Source of the DNA: Paraphoma chrysanthemicola
Lineage: Eukaryota > Ascomycota > Dothideomycetes > Pleosporales > Phaeosphaeriaceae
Reading direction: 5' to 3'
Length of the DNA: 64,000 nt
NCBI GenBank assembly: GCA_020744225.1
Contig: JAGMWG010000007.1
Span: 558,001 to 622,000 of the forward strand
Made by a program: the position numbers and the translations under genes. The notes under the pieces are model-generated. The model saw only the letters and a list, made by a program, of their open reading frames with translations. It searched no databases and was not told the DNA's origin. Each line of letters starts with the position of its first letter. Positions within the stretch are counted from its first letter, which is position 1. Positions 32,648 to 45,022 of the stretch are shown here, piece after piece.

Positions 32648-33560
32648 TCACGCCCAAAAGAACCTCACAAGCACCATCGGATTCAATTTCTCAATCACCT
32701 CCTCCAAATCCACCTGCGCCTGCCTAATCACGCGGAAATCAAAATCCCGAGTCCCATACACTACATACAAACTAACATTCAGATCCACAATCACTCTTAC
32801 CTCTCGCAAATTCGGCAATCGCCAGAACATCTCCGTCTCTTCCAGCTCCCGGAAATCTGCAGCGAAGACGTCGGGTGCAGCCCACATCCGTGCAGCCTGG
32901 TAAGTCACCAGTTCGATGGATGTGATTGCGCGGGTGTGCGCCAGGCGCCGATGGGCGAGGAAAGGCATGAGACTGTGATCAAATTCGCGAAAGGAGAAGG
33001 TGTTGAGTGAGTACGGGAAGAGGGAGGCTTCGGAGTAGATTTGGTGACAAACGTATAAGAGGCCGAGGATGTGGTGCTCGCCTTTGGTATCGAGGACAGC
33101 GTGGGAGCGATGGACGGTATCTTTGAACCTATATATTCGGCCTCCTAGGGCGTGTTCGTAAATTAGGTTGCGGCATTCTGGGGGAAGGCGGAGAAATGGG
33201 GACTCTCGTTGGTTTCGAGCCGTGCTATGATGAGTATGAGTTTGTGCTTAGTATAAATAGGAAGTTGGCTCCCGATTGTTGCGAGTATACTCACATGCGT
33301 CGTCGCTGGCTGTCGACCTGGTCCCACAGATCCACAACTGGCTCCTTATGCTTCAGGGGTGGTCCAGGCCTAATGGGCGTGCTGGTCTTCAATACTATCT
33401 CTTTTCTTGAAAATTCGACAATTGGGTCGACTTTACTATCAGTGCGGATGATTGCTTTTGGAGAAGGAGCTTCATGGTTTTGGAACGATTTCACTCGCTT
33501 TTTCTTATCGCGGTGTAGTTTGTAGCGCTTGTATATTTCTTTTGGAGACTTCCATGGCAT
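32648..33560 (-). CDS. 2EXR-domain protein
   Basis: Exons 33560-33295 and 33224-32648, intron 70 nt (gtgagt...tcatag), 280 residues. The first exon encodes a basic segment starting MPWKSPKEIYKRYKLHRDKK. The splice brings in ESPFLRLPPECRNLIYEHAL, the hallmark of the 2EXR family (SPFLRLPxExRNxIYxxAL). It continues with HHILGLLYVCHQIYSEASL, typical of the same fold, then leucine-rich alpha/beta sequence to the end. 2EXR proteins are F-box-like fungal proteins of unknown role, greatly expanded in Dothideomycetes. The open frame extends 8 codons upstream without another ATG. It is related to the 2EXR genes at 59-64 kb. Confidence 0.85.
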
Positions 33561-34387
33561 CTCGACAGCCTGATGGCACCACAAGGCTGAGCTGCCGATC
33601 TGCTGTTCCGTGAAGTGGATGTGAACATGCGCAATAGTGCAGGAACATAAGCTGCACGGTGTGGAGTATTGTTGTTAACGATATGTGAGACTTGAATGAC
33701 GATGCATGGGTGCGATGTGGGACGTTGTTGTGACTGTGAAGTGTACAAGTGGGGTTGGGATGGTCGCTGCCTAAGCGAGTGGTGCGAGGCTGACAGTTGG
33801 TTGACACCTTTCTGGCTCACTGCTTGATTCGATGACCAGAAACTTTGAGCATTCTTGACGCGCTTTCGGTGAGCGGAAATAGATGAGGCTGAAGTGCCGG
33901 TGAGCCACTCAGCCTCACGATAGCGCGACTTTGGTGCGTAACGCTCCCACGCCCAGGCACGATGAATGGCCAGAATGTCGCTCACGCCCTTTTGCTGGGG
34001 CTGACGACTCTCGCCCAAACACGGACATTCTACAAGCTCATCGTACTATTGGCAGCGATTGGGGTGTGTTTATGTGATCGACATGGCTTGAGAGCTGAGA
34101 TCGAACAGCGAGACAGCCATTTCAATTGCGTCAGAAATGCACCGAAACAAGTCGATTGAAGAAGGTGCTGCAGATCCGGCTGGTGTGCATCCGAGTGAGT
34201 TGGCGATAGTCGCTGGTGTTGAGGTTTGCAATGACGCGTGCCGAGAAGCCGAAGTGACCGGGGGCTAGAGCTGCAGGGATCGCTCATCAAGCTAGCCCCA
34301 CGACAAGGCGCCGCAGTCAAACCTCCCCGCGTGGCCGTGGGCCGGTTCACCGATGCACAGCGATATTCTCCTGTGTAGAGGCACAGT
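33561..34387. promoter_or_regulatory. Divergent intergenic region between 2EXR and IQ-motif genes
   Basis: 827 bp. A minus-strand frame runs from 34018 to 33491 but has no ATG near its start and overlaps exon 1 of the 2EXR gene in another phase, so I do not call it. Promoters of both genes lie here. Confidence 0.35.
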
Positions 34388-36231
34388 ATGAGTGAGGTGA
34401 ACCAGGTCGCGACTACCGGCCCAGGCGAGGAAGGGCCGAAGGGCCAGCGGACGGAGGAGGAAGCTGCGCAGATGATCCAGCGCAACTACCGCGGATACAG
34501 AGAGCGACGACAGCTCCAGGGAATAGGGCTGGACGCGAGCGCACGCTGGGCAGAGGTTCGCAACACCAGAAATGTCTATGTCATGCTATGAAATGTTGAC
34601 ATTACACAGGCAGTGAGAGATGGTTAGCACCCGAGCCACTACTCTACTTATCACGCACTGAACTAAGCTTCGAAGCCAAATGGCGCGCCGCGACCCGCCC
34701 CAAGTCGCGCTCCCAGCAAGCCGCCCTGCGCGAGACCCTGACCACACCCGAGCAACGTGAACGCGCCAACTCCGAAGCTGCCCGGAAGAACTGGAAGCGC
34801 GTCGGCGAAATCGCCCGCCGAGCGGGAGCAGACGACCCAGAAGACGCATCGTCGTCCGAGGACGACCAGTCGAATGAAGGGCGCGCGGAACACCGGAGAA
34901 AGAGGGTGGAGGGGAGGGCCGAGCGCGAGAAGACAGCCAAGATGATGGACCTGCAATACTTTCTGGAGATGGTGGACCAGAAGCACCGCTACGGGTCGAA
35001 CCTGCGGGCCTATCATGAGCAGTGGAAGAAGGCAGAGACGCACGAGAACTTCTTCTACTGGCTGGATTACGGTGAGGGAAGGAAGTTTGAGCATCCAACC
35101 GTGTCCAGGGAACGGCTCGAGAAGGAGCAGGTACGCTACCTCTCACGGGAGGAGCGACTGAACTACCAAGTCAAGGTCGACAGCGAGGGACGGCTGTGCT
35201 GGGCCAAGAACGGGGAACGCATCAACACCACAATGGACTACAAGGACAGCGTTAACGGAATCGTGCCCAAAGACGACGACACACCGGCCTACGGACCAAA
35301 CGGCCAGCTGCTCCACGACGGACAAAGTAAGAACTTGAGGAGCAGCTCGGCATCATCAGCAAGCTCCAGCTCTAGCCTGGAGCACAGCGACGTCGAGGGT
35401 GAGCATTACGTGAACGAGGACCTGGACAAAGCCAAGGGTGTTTCCAAGATCAAGTATGTGTCAGCTGCGACCATACTGAACCATCTCCTGCGAGGCTCAG
35501 TGAAGCCAAACTCGTGGATCTTCGTAAGCACCTTCCATTCTGGTCGTACTACATACCCACTTACTATAATAAAGGTTGCCGATACATCTTTCCGACTGTA
35601 TATCGGCATCAAGCAGTCCGGTGCATTTCAGCACAGCTCCTTCCTACATGGTTCTCGAATATCCGCAGCAGGACTCTGCAAGATCAAGGATGGGCAGCTT
35701 CGCCGGCTCTCTCCCCTCTCCGGTCACTACCGACCGCCTACAAAAAACTTCAGGGCTTTCGTCCACTCCATGCAAGAGAATGGTGTCGACATGTCGCGCG
35801 TGTCAATTTCACGATCATATGCCGTTCTCGTCGGTCTCGAAGCATATGTGAAGACGCGACGAAAGTTCAAGCATGGGGTTGGCCACGTCAAAGATGCAGA
35901 GACCAAAGTCATGCATCCTGAAGAGCACAAGCGCAAGATGGAGGAGCAGAAAGACAAGAGCAAGAGTGCGGAAAAAGAGAGGCAGATACTGGCAAGGAAC
36001 GCTGAAAAGGAGGAGGCGGAGAGAAAAGAGCAGAGTTGGAGGCATCGCATGTGGCGACGGATAAGCCGCGCAGGCGGCGAGACTGACGATCTCACACCCA
36101 AGCAGCGGGACAATGCCAAGGAGAACAAGAGAAAGAAGTGGCTAAGTAAGCCAGGCCAGGACGTCGAGAGCGCGATACCTCCCAGCGGCACGCGGGACAA
36201 ACTGGGGAAGGCAGACGCTCCTGCATCATGA
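34388..36231 (+). CDS. IQ-motif (calmodulin-binding) protein, conserved in filamentous fungi
   Basis: Exons 34388-34555, 34610-34622, 34676-35523 and 35575-36231; the second is only 13 nt. Phases agree and give 561 residues. Exon 1 carries the IQ motif AAQMIQRNYRGYRERRQLQG (about residues 25-45), a site for calmodulin or a myosin-light-chain-like protein. The splicing of microexon 2 gives AVRDAKWRAATRP, which fits the family pattern after the IQ helix. The middle has YGSNLRAYHEQWKKAETHEN, FFYWLDYGEGRKFEHPTV and RAFVHSMQENGVDMSRVSIS. The C-terminus is a long basic and acidic helix (about residues 430-500) ending in a disordered tail. No signal peptide or transmembrane helix, so probably cytosolic or cortical. 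Precise role unknown. Three introns use unusual donors (gttcgc, gttagc, gtaagc). Confidence 0.85.
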
Positions 36232-38137
36232 GCGTTCCTGCATATGTGGATACCTTCACGATGGTGTACTTGTTTCTTAGTATGCTATCTAGCCCCCAAT
36301 TAGAGCTTGCGCGACAGCTTCGCAGGCGCATTGAACATCGACGATCTGTCATGGGCGCTCTGCGCTTGTTTTGTCCTAGTCGCATCGGCTCAGATCTTCG
36401 CTGCGAGAGTCAAGCACCTCACCTCCCCTGGATCATCACATTTCTATTGCTGCATGGGCGCTCCGGCCTCTAGCTTTACGCCGTCGATCATATAGATTCC
36501 CTGATTCGATTATTACCCCTTAAGCGTGCATCACGTTCTAGTAGTCACTACTCGCTCATCGGTGCCGTTTCTCGTTACCAGAACCCAGAAAACAGGTACC
36601 ACTTCGACGTTGCGAAGGACCCACGCGGCTTCCCGTCCCCACTGACATCATCCGTGCCGTCATGGAACCACCGTGCGAGTCTGGTCGAATCTATGGGATT
36701 CTTTCGTTGCCGTGTCATTTCGTCGCAATCTTGTATAGTGGTACCATGTAGTCAGTGTGACGGTGCAGATAAGTGTCCATGTTTTATGAGCAGTCGTGCA
36801 CCGTGACTAGAGAGCAGGGCTTGTGCGAAACGGCACGTTGTGTGCAGAATAGTTAGTCATGTTAGCGCCTAACGTTGACAGGTGGCAGCACGTTTCCCAG
36901 GCAAGCAGTTACATTGAAGTGACCTTTCGCTCGGTCCAAAGTCCCGTTGCAATGCTAGTGCTCCATACCATCGCGATGTCAAACGCTTAAACGTCCCGTA
37001 GCGATAAACGGCGTGCGCCCCGACGCTCAGGCCGTGCCGCCAGCGCGCGAAAGCTGGCGTGTCGCTTGAACGCAGGAACATGCGTGTTGGATGCTTCGGC
37101 ATCAGTCATCCCTGACTGCATGGCGGAGGGCTCTACGGTTCCTGATCATCGTGAACAACGCAGGGTCTCCGCTCAGCCGTGTTCCGCTGATGGGAGGCAG
37201 CTCGCGATGGTCGTCCCAGGGAACATGGGATGGTGCAGAACGATCGGCCGGCTCAAGCGAAGCTGCGACATGGGTACGACAGGGTAGAACCCAGCACGCT
37301 TCCTTTGACGTCACTCAAACTTACATCAGAACGCGGTGCAACAACCTGCTTGGACGCAGACACGGCACGACCTGCTCCATTTCCTCAACCTGAAACCATT
37401 TGATAGGACGGAATGTCGCCCCATCAAGGATACCCGTTGCGATGAGCACGACGGTGGAGATGCCAGCCACAGTTCCGCCGATCGGGCCTGGATTGTCGCC
37501 TCTTCCTACTCCACAGCTTGCTCCAAACTTGCCACAAGTTACGCGTCGCAGCCTTGGAAGCTGTCCTGGGTAGCTATGCAACACCCGGAGGGCATGTGCT
37601 ATTGAGCATAGTACCATCAAAATGCAGTAGCTGAACATTAACAGAGTGCAAAGTCATGAGCTTCTGTTACAACATGGTCCAGATCCTCCGCCCGCAGTAT
37701 GGCAATCCTAAACTTGGCAGTGGTATTCGCGTACATCGACGATTTCTCCCACATCCCAGTTCCAGCCACAGTTCACGCACCCCTGCTGCAGCAGTTACCC
37801 GCGCTTGTCTCACATCACTGAGTGGAGACCTCTCAGGATGGAGCTGACGCCCCGCCCGAGGCTGGACTATGTGACGCAATGCTCCTCCGGTTCGTTGCAG
37901 CTCGTCGTACAGAGTGCTCCCGCACGCCGCCAAAGCAGGTTTCTGAGCCCCATTGAACACCATTGCGGCGCGAGCTCCCCCTGCTGCATACCTAATAGAG
38001 CTTGATGGAACAGAGAACTCTACGTCATCCTGCCAAAACTGCCCATCATTCCCATTGTCGTCCCATAAATGTGCTCCTGCCTTGATCCTTCCACCCTCCT
38101 TTCTACCTACAAAGACGACCCATTCGTCAATTGATAC
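36232..38137. other. Intergenic region upstream of the DUF3659 gene
   Basis: 1.9 kb without a supported gene. The minus-strand frame at 37321-37638 includes a hydrophobic stretch (GGTVAGISTVVLIATGIL) but no recognisable family. The last about 100 bases before 38138 are pyrimidine-rich and look like the leader of the next gene. Confidence 0.35.
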
Positions 38138-41100
38138 ATGACAGACAACTCCTCCAACTCCTACACCTATTACTCGTTTCCCCCGACACCTAATAGGAAT
38201 TCCCCCCGTTCCACACGCTCACGTTCAATTTCAAGTAACGTGTCAGCAACGAGTCCACGAGATAGACGTTCTTACGAAATTCCACAAGAAAAGTACAATA
38301 TGCCTTCCCCAGCAGCAGGAAAGAGTGACACCCCCCGCACCCCAACCAAGCTCGGTCGCAAGCCACAATCAGCTGCCCCAAAGCTTAACAAGCCTCAGGC
38401 GAAATCAGAGGAATCCCCCGCCTCCGATGTCACTGAGAAGGCACAAGATGTGAAGAAGGGAGGTGAAGACCTCGCCAGCGACGTTCAAGAGAAGGGCGAA
38501 GACGCAAAGAGCCAAGTCGAAGATACCGCAAAGGACGCAAAGAGCAAAGCGGATGACACCACAGAAGACACCAAGAAGCAGGCGGAAGATACCACAGAAG
38601 ATACCACAGGCAAAGTTTCACAAGCCGGCGACGAGCTGGAGCAAGCGGAGCCAAAGCCAATTGATGATGATGAGGCTGAGGAGGCCGAAGACGAGGCCGA
38701 GGAGACGGGCGATGATGCCACACAGAAAGCTGGAGATGAGGGCGAGGAGGACGACACCAACGACAACACTGAAGATGACGCTACCGACACCGCCAGCAAA
38801 GCCGCCGATGAGGGCAAGCAGGCTGGCGAGGGTGCGCTAAGCGGCGCTCGCGGCCTCGCTGGCCGTGCATCAAATCTTGCTGGCAAGGCCTCAAAGGATC
38901 CCAAGGGAGCGGCCAAAGATGCTGGCGACGATGTCGCAGAGACCGCCGAAGACGCCAAGGACACAGTCGAAGATACAGCCGAGAGCGCCAAAGACACCGC
39001 CGAAAGCGCAACTGGCGATGTTCAAGACAAGGCTGAGAGTGCGGTAGACGACGCGGAAGACACCGCCGAGGATACTGCTGAAGGCGCTAAGAGCACTGTC
39101 GGAGACGCAAAGGACACTGCTGAAGATACCGCCGAAGACGCGACCGAGGACGCACAGGAGAAGACTGGCGATGTGAAGGACTCTGTTGAGGACACCACTG
39201 GCCAAGAGCTCCCAGATACCCCCGATCTGAGCGTGCTGACGGGCCTCGAGGTTGACGAGGAAGGCCTCATCAAGGACAAAAATGGCAAGGATATTGGCCA
39301 CCTTGTTGAGGGCGATGCCGAAGACCTCGCTGGCTACCCCATTGGCGAGAATGGTGAGATCCTAGACGACGACGGTGACCTAGTCGGTCGCTGCGAGCTT
39401 CTACCCGAGGCCGTCGAGGACCAAAAGAAGCAGGCGGAAGGCGGCGATGGCCTCAAGATGCCAGACATCAGCATCTTGAAGGGCTTGACCGCTGCTCGTG
39501 ATGGACAAATCCTCAATGACGATGGCGACTTTATCGGCCGCCTTGTCGAGGGTGACCCATCTGAGATCCAGGGCAAAGAATTCAACGAGAAGGGCGAAAT
39601 CCTTGACGACGATGGCAACGTCATTGCCCGCGCCGAGCTCTCCGAAGAAGCTGCCCAACTCGTCGACCAAGACGAGGAGGAAGGCGAGGATGAGGACGAC
39701 GAAGGTCTCGCTGACGGAATCGCCGACAAGGCTGACCAGGCCAAGGACGATGCCGAGGAGACCGCCGAAGGCGCCAAGGAAGATGTCGAAGAGGGAGCTG
39801 CTGACATTGAGGATGAACTTCCTGGTGTCGAGGCTCTCGAAGGCATGCAAGTCAACGAAGAGGGCGACATCCTCAACGATGACGGCGAGGTCGTCGGCCA
39901 CGTCGAGGAAGGTGCTCTTGAGAACATCGATGACATCAAGGGCCTCACTGTCAATGACAAGGGTGAGGTCGTTGATGCTGAAGGCAATGTTCTTGGCAAG
40001 GTTGAACTTGCTGAGGGCGCTGCCGACAAACTCAAGGAGTCCGCCTCTGGCGCTCTTGACACCCGTATCTTGGAAGGCCTCAAGGTCAACAAGAAGGGCA
40101 AGGTCCTCGACGCCGAGGGCGAGGAAATCGGTGAGCTCAAGGACGGCGAGATCAAGGACTGCGCCGGTAAGACACTCAACGACAAGGGTGAGGTCCTCGA
40201 TAAGGAGGGCAACGTTATCGGCAAAGTCGACGTCGTCCCCGGCGAGGCGGCCTTTGAAGCCATCAAGGAGCTCAAGGAGCGTCTTGGTGAGAACGAAGAT
40301 GAGGAGCCCGCTGAAGGAGAAGAAGAGGAGGAGGAAGGCGAGGGCGAACCTGAACTCCAGGAAGTCACACCCGAGATTGATGAGCTTGAAGGCTTCAAGG
40401 TCAACAAGAAGGGTCAAGTCCTTGACGAAGAGGGCGAGCCTATCGGCGAGCTCATCGAGGGTGACGCCAAAGAGTGCGCCGGCAAGAAGATCAACGACAA
40501 GGGCGAGGTCGTCGACAAGGACGGCAACGTGCTTGGAAAGGTCAAGGCGCTTCCCAAGATGGTTGAGGTTGAGCCTGAACCAGAGGTCAAGGAGGTTGAG
40601 ATCACTCCCGAGCTCGACACTCTTGAGGGCCTGAAGGTCAACAAGAAGGGCCAAATCCTCGATGAGGATGGCGAACCTATTGGCGAGCTTGTCGAGGGCG
40701 ACGCTAAGGAGTGCGCTGGCAAGAAGGTCAACGACAAGGGCGAAGTCTTTGACAAGGATGGCAATGTCATCGGAAAGGTCAAGACTCTCCCCAAGATGGT
40801 CGAGCAGGCAGTCGGCGAGGCTGAAGATGCTGCCGAAGATGCTCAGGACGCCGCTGAGGATGCCGAGGCCGCGGCTGAGGAAGCTGGCGAGGAAGCCGAT
40901 GGTGAGGGCGAGGATGAGGACGATGGTCGCCCACCTCTTACCATCCTTGAGGGCCTTACCGTCAACAAGTCCGGCAAGCTCATCGATTCCAACGGCAACA
41001 TCGTTGGTGAGCTTATTGAGGGTGACGCTAAGAAGCTTTCCAAGTCTGGCCTCACTGCCGATGCCGAGGGACAATTCTGGGATAACAAGGGCCACGTTAT

Positions 41101-43579
41101 TGGCCGCGCCCAGACCATTCCTCAGGAAGAGGCTGAGGAGGAAGCTCCTTTCGCTGGTCTCGAGGGCCTCGTTGTCGTGAAGGACGGCTTCGTTGAGGAT
41201 GTGAACGGCAACCGCGTCGGCCAAGTCGTCGAGGGTGATCACAAGAAGTTGGTCGGCCGTGCTGTCGATGAGGATGGTGACATTCTCGATAAGAAGGGCT
41301 CAGTCGTCGGCCATGCTGAGCGCTACGACGAGCCCGAGGAGGAGGAGCCTCAAGAGGAAGATCCCATCGACCTCTCCAGCCTCCAGGGCAAGACTGTCAA
41401 CAAGCAAGGCAATGTTATCGGCGACGAGGGTGTGCCTGTTGCACGTCTAGTCGAGGGCAACGCCAAGGAGCTTGCTGGCAGGAAGCTCGACGACCAAGGT
41501 CAGCTCTGGAACGACTCCGGCAAGGTCATTGGCCGTGTCGAGCTCATTCCTGAGAACGAGCGCGAGGTGAAGCCCGAGGGACCATTCGCTGGTCTGCAAG
41601 GTCTCCGCGTCGTTGCAGATGGCAAGGTCGCTGATGAGGACGAGAACATCGTCGGCGAGGTCGTTGAGGGTAACGCTAAGCGCCTCATCGGCAACGCAGT
41701 GGATGAGGATGGTGATATCCTTGACAAGTACGGCAACGTCAAGGGCCATGCCGAGCCACTTGAGGATGAGGAGGAGGAAGCTCCGGCTGACTTGTCCATC
41801 CTTGATGGTCTCACCCTGAACAAGCAAGGATACCTCGTTGACAGCAACGGCATTCCTGTCGGAAAGCTCGTTGAGGGCAACCTGAAGGACCTTGCTGGCC
41901 GCAAGTCTGATGGCGAAGGCCAGATTCACGGCGACACCGGTAAGGTTGTTGGTCGATGCGAGCTCATTCCCGACAACGAGCGCGTCACCAAGCAAGAAGG
42001 TCCTTTCGCCGGCTACGAGGGTCTTCGTGTTGTCAAGGACGGATTCGTCGATGACAGCGATGGCAACCGTGTTGGTCAGATCACTGAAGGTGATCCCAAG
42101 AAGCTTGTCGGCCACGCTGTCGACGAAGACGGCGATATCATCGACAAGTACGGTAACGTCAAGGGTCACGCCGAGCCATGGCAAGAAGAGGAGGCCGAAG
42201 AGGTCGACCTCAGCGCTCTTGCTGGCTGCACTGTCAACAAGGCTGGCAACGTCGTCGACTCCAGCGGCCAAATCCTTGGTCGTGTTGCTGAAGGCGACCC
42301 ATCCACCATGATCGGCAAGAAGGTTGACGGCAAGGGTCAGATCTGGGACAACGAAGGCAACGTCATCGGACGTGCTGAGCTCGCCAAGGGTGCCAACTCT
42401 GGACCCGAGGGACCCTTCGCTGGCTTTGACAACAACAAGGTCGCCAAGGACGGTACTGTTCAGACCGAAGATGGCGACATTATCGGTCGCGTCATTGAAG
42501 GTGATGTCAAGAAACTCGCTGGCCACAAGGTCGACGAGGATGGCGACATCAACGACAAGAACGGAAACGTCATTGGTAAGGCCGAGCGCTGGGAGCCAGA
42601 GGAGAAGGAGCGCCGCATCAACCCCATGTCCGGCATGCGTGTCAACAAGGAGGGCGAGGTGCGCGATGAGAATGGCGACATCCTTGGTCGTCTTACTGCT
42701 GGCGACCTCGGTCATTGCGCTGGTCTCGAGATTGATGACAACGGCTATGTTGTTGACAACGACGGCAACAAGGTCGGAGAAGTCACTCTTCTGGAGAACA
42801 TCCAGGAAGAAGAGATCCCAGAAGACGAGAGTGACGAAGACCGACAACGTCGCGAAGATGCTGAACTCGCCGACAAGATGTCCAAGATCTGCCAGGACAC
42901 TCTTGAGCGTGTGCAGCCCGTGATGAAGCAAATCACCGACGTAAGTCCCACTCCTCATTCACCATACCCCAAACATTTACTAACTGTCTACTAGTACATC
43001 GAGAAGGCCGACCGCACACCCCGCGACGAGCTTGATGAGGAAGAACTCGTCAACAACGTCAAGCCCCTCATCGAGGAAGGCTCGCGCATCCTCAACGACT
43101 GCAACGGCGCGCTACGCGGCCTCGACCCCGACGGCAAGATCGCCGCACAAGCCAAGGGCCGCAGCCAAACCGGCGAAGCCTCACCCCAAGAATACAAGCT
43201 CGCAGACAACCTCAAGGAACTCACTACAACCGTCGTCACAACCATCGACAACGCAAAGAAGAAGATCTCAGACATGCCCCATGCCAAGAAGAAGCTCAAC
43301 CCGCTCTGGAGCTTGCTTACCGAGCCATTGTTCCAGATCATCGCCGCTGTTGGTCTCTTGCTCACCGGTGTCCTCAACCTGGTCGGCAAATTGCTGAACG
43401 GTCTTGGTCTCGGCGGCCTCGTCAACGGCCTGCTCGGCGGTCTGGGAATCAACAAACTCCTAGGCGGTCTCGGCTTGGGCAGCTTGACAGATGTCCTTGG
43501 CGGCGGCAAGAAGGATAAGAAGAAGGGTGGCGGTATGAGCAGTGTCCCGCTTGTCGGTGGCTTGTTGGGCAAGAAATAG
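38138..43579 (+). CDS. Large LEA-like protein with 15 DUF3659 modules and C-terminal DUF6987-like domain
   Basis: Exons 38138-42940 and 42995-43579 (intron 54 nt, gtaagt...actag) encode 1795 residues. Layout: a Ser/Pro-rich start (YYSFPPTPNRNSPRSTRSRS); an acidic helical region of about residues 85-360 with 11-residue-like repeats of the AKDTAEDTAE type, like group 3 LEA proteins; then about residues 364-1555 of tandem modules with consensus LEGLKVNKKGQVLDEEGEPI plus GELVEGDAKECAGKKVNDKG and a closing V-x-D-K-x-G-N-V-I-G. The C-terminal domain has YIEKADRTPRDELDEEELV, then DMPHAKKKLNPLWSLL, then a hydrophobic Gly/Leu-rich tail (about residues 1705-1755) that may insert into a membrane. Such proteins are known in Pezizomycotina but their role is unclear; stress protection or tethering of a membrane compartment are guesses. 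No signal peptide. Confidence 0.9.
39229..42804 (+). repeat. In-gene tandem DUF3659 modules, about 15 units of about 60 codons
   Basis: Each unit is two half-repeats ending V/I-G-x. From the seventh unit on they alternate between a type opening L-x-x-L-x-G-x-T-V-N-K and a type opening F-A-G-x-x-G-L-x-V. The second type begins at 41150, 41585, 42005 and 42416, so a larger unit of 411-435 bp has been copied four times. The biased composition also creates very long antisense open frames here, which are not genes. Confidence 0.85.
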
Positions 43580-44366
43580 ATCAGCCCGTGATGAGCTGGT
43601 GAGGTGGACGGTGATTTCGCATTTGGATTAAGATTGTTTGTTTGGATGGGATGGATGATGATGATACCACTCGCCCCACAACCGGAATATACCATACCAC
43701 ATCTACCAAACGACCAGGCTTTTCCGTACGCCTTTGGAGAATACAAGAGCTGGATGATCGGGGGGTCAGAAAGCCCTTTACCTTTACTGGTCCACGGAAC
43801 ACATGGTCGTCATGGATGATTGGATGGCTACTTCGGTTGGGATACCGAGTCGCACAAAATGTTTTGCTGCATGTCTTTATTCTCGCGTTGAAAGCGTTCT
43901 GTTTGAGTTTTCAACAACACGTCACAAGAGGACTTGATCACTCCTCCTAAAAGATGTCTTTGGCTGGACCAGCCGGGTTTTCCTTTGTCTAGTGTTCGGA
44001 TCGTTGGGGATCTTTTGATGCTTAGCATTGGTGTTTGATTGGATTGTCGGATTGTTGTTGTTGTATGATATATAGGTTTCTGTAGTTCGTGGTAATGAAG
44101 TGATAGTTCTACAACATTACTGTCTTTGTCTGTAACCAAGAACATCCTGCCTTTATCCCTCACTCAAGTCACAATCATATCTTAGTAAATGCATATGATG
44201 TTAGTCAATAGTTTGCGGCGTGAGAAGATATGGCGAGACGGCGGTCACGCGGAAGCACGAGTGAGGCGCAGTGCGGCGTGGTTATGACCTCGCCTGGTAC
44301 CTCAACGCCAACGCAACACGTTCAGTTTGACCTTATTTGTACTCCATCATACTTATCAAAGCTTGC
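43580..44366. other. Intergenic region
   Basis: 787 bp holding the 3' end of the DUF3659 gene and the promoter of the first small membrane protein gene. A short TTG run occurs near 44052. No gene seen. Confidence 0.3.
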
Positions 44367-44708
44367 ATGCTCGCTCCTGTTGCAATCATGCCACCGGTCT
44401 ATACCTCGATCGAACCGGCTCCGTCGGTGTTTTCCACCAAAACTCAACCTCAATGGGAATGTCCGTTTTTCATCCACACTATTCTCTCAGCTATCATGTT
44501 CAACCGCGACTTGATGACCGATCTTTGCCAGCCTCAGACTCTCTATGGCGTGGGCTATGTCGCAATGGTGGTGCTGAATTATGGCCTTGGATGTCTGTTC
44601 GCGCGTGTCGTCTTTAGGATATTCGGTCGGTTTGCTTGGTGGAGAGCGGTAGTGAGAGAAATCAATACGACGAGAGACGCGCTGGAAGAGCCTCGATATG
44701 AATTGTAA
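44367..44708 (+). CDS. Small single-pass membrane protein A with CP-x20-C-x-P-Q motif
   Basis: Single exon, 113 residues; a second ATG seven codons later would give 106. I do not recognise the family. The N-terminal part (about 1-59) has no signal peptide and carries two cysteines: Cys32 in WECPFF and Cys54 in DLCQPQTL. One hydrophobic helix spans about 60-83 (VGYVAMVVLNYGLGCLFA) and is followed by a basic stretch (RVVFRIFGRFAWWRAVVR) and a short polar tail. This suggests a membrane protein with the basic tail in the cytosol and the cysteine part outside, by the positive-inside rule. Protein B next door has the same two cysteines at the same distance. The gene is the first of four similarly sized membrane protein genes on this strand. 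Confidence 0.6.
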   Translation: MLAPVAIMPPVYTSIEPAPSVFSTKTQPQWECPFFIHTILSAIMFNRDLMTDLCQPQTLYGVGYVAMVVLNYGLGCLFARVVFRIFGRFAWWRAVVREINTTRDALEEPRYEL

Positions 44709-45022
44709 CAGTGCTGAGAAAGGTGCAGGCGGGAATGAGGATCAGCCGCCCCATCGCCACCTCGAGGTGATCGTATGCTGGAGCCTTCTGCAATCTTTCC
44801 CGAACAAACAAGCTGGGTCTTATCATTGGATATGGACTTCGTTCTGGCTGTTGCAGTGCTGATGTTGAACGTGGACGAGGCAAACGCCGCTTCTTCACAA
44901 GCTCCGTTTGTCATGACTACAACACCATCCCTCAAATTCTGCAAGGCAACCAATCACCGCCAGGAATAAGGCAAGAGAAAGCTACCGTCACAGCACAAGG
45001 AACAAAGGTCTCGCCCACCACC
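44709..45022. other. Spacer between small membrane protein genes A and B
   Basis: 314 bp, no gene supported; presumably the 3' end of A and the promoter of B. Confidence 0.3.

Noticed and set aside
33491..34018. 175-codon minus-strand frame upstream of the 2EXR gene
   Set aside because: Starts without ATG and overlaps the 2EXR first exon in a different phase; no domain.
37321..37638. 105-codon minus-strand frame with a hydrophobic stretch
   Set aside because: Could be a membrane protein fragment, but it has no convincing start, domain or neighbouring exon.
39334..42958. Very long antisense open frames (613, 503 and 357 codons) opposite the DUF3659 gene
   Set aside because: They arise from the repetitive, GAG/AAG/GGC-rich coding strand, whose complement rarely forms stop codons. 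They mirror the repeat period, have no independent domain, and the sense strand is clearly the gene.
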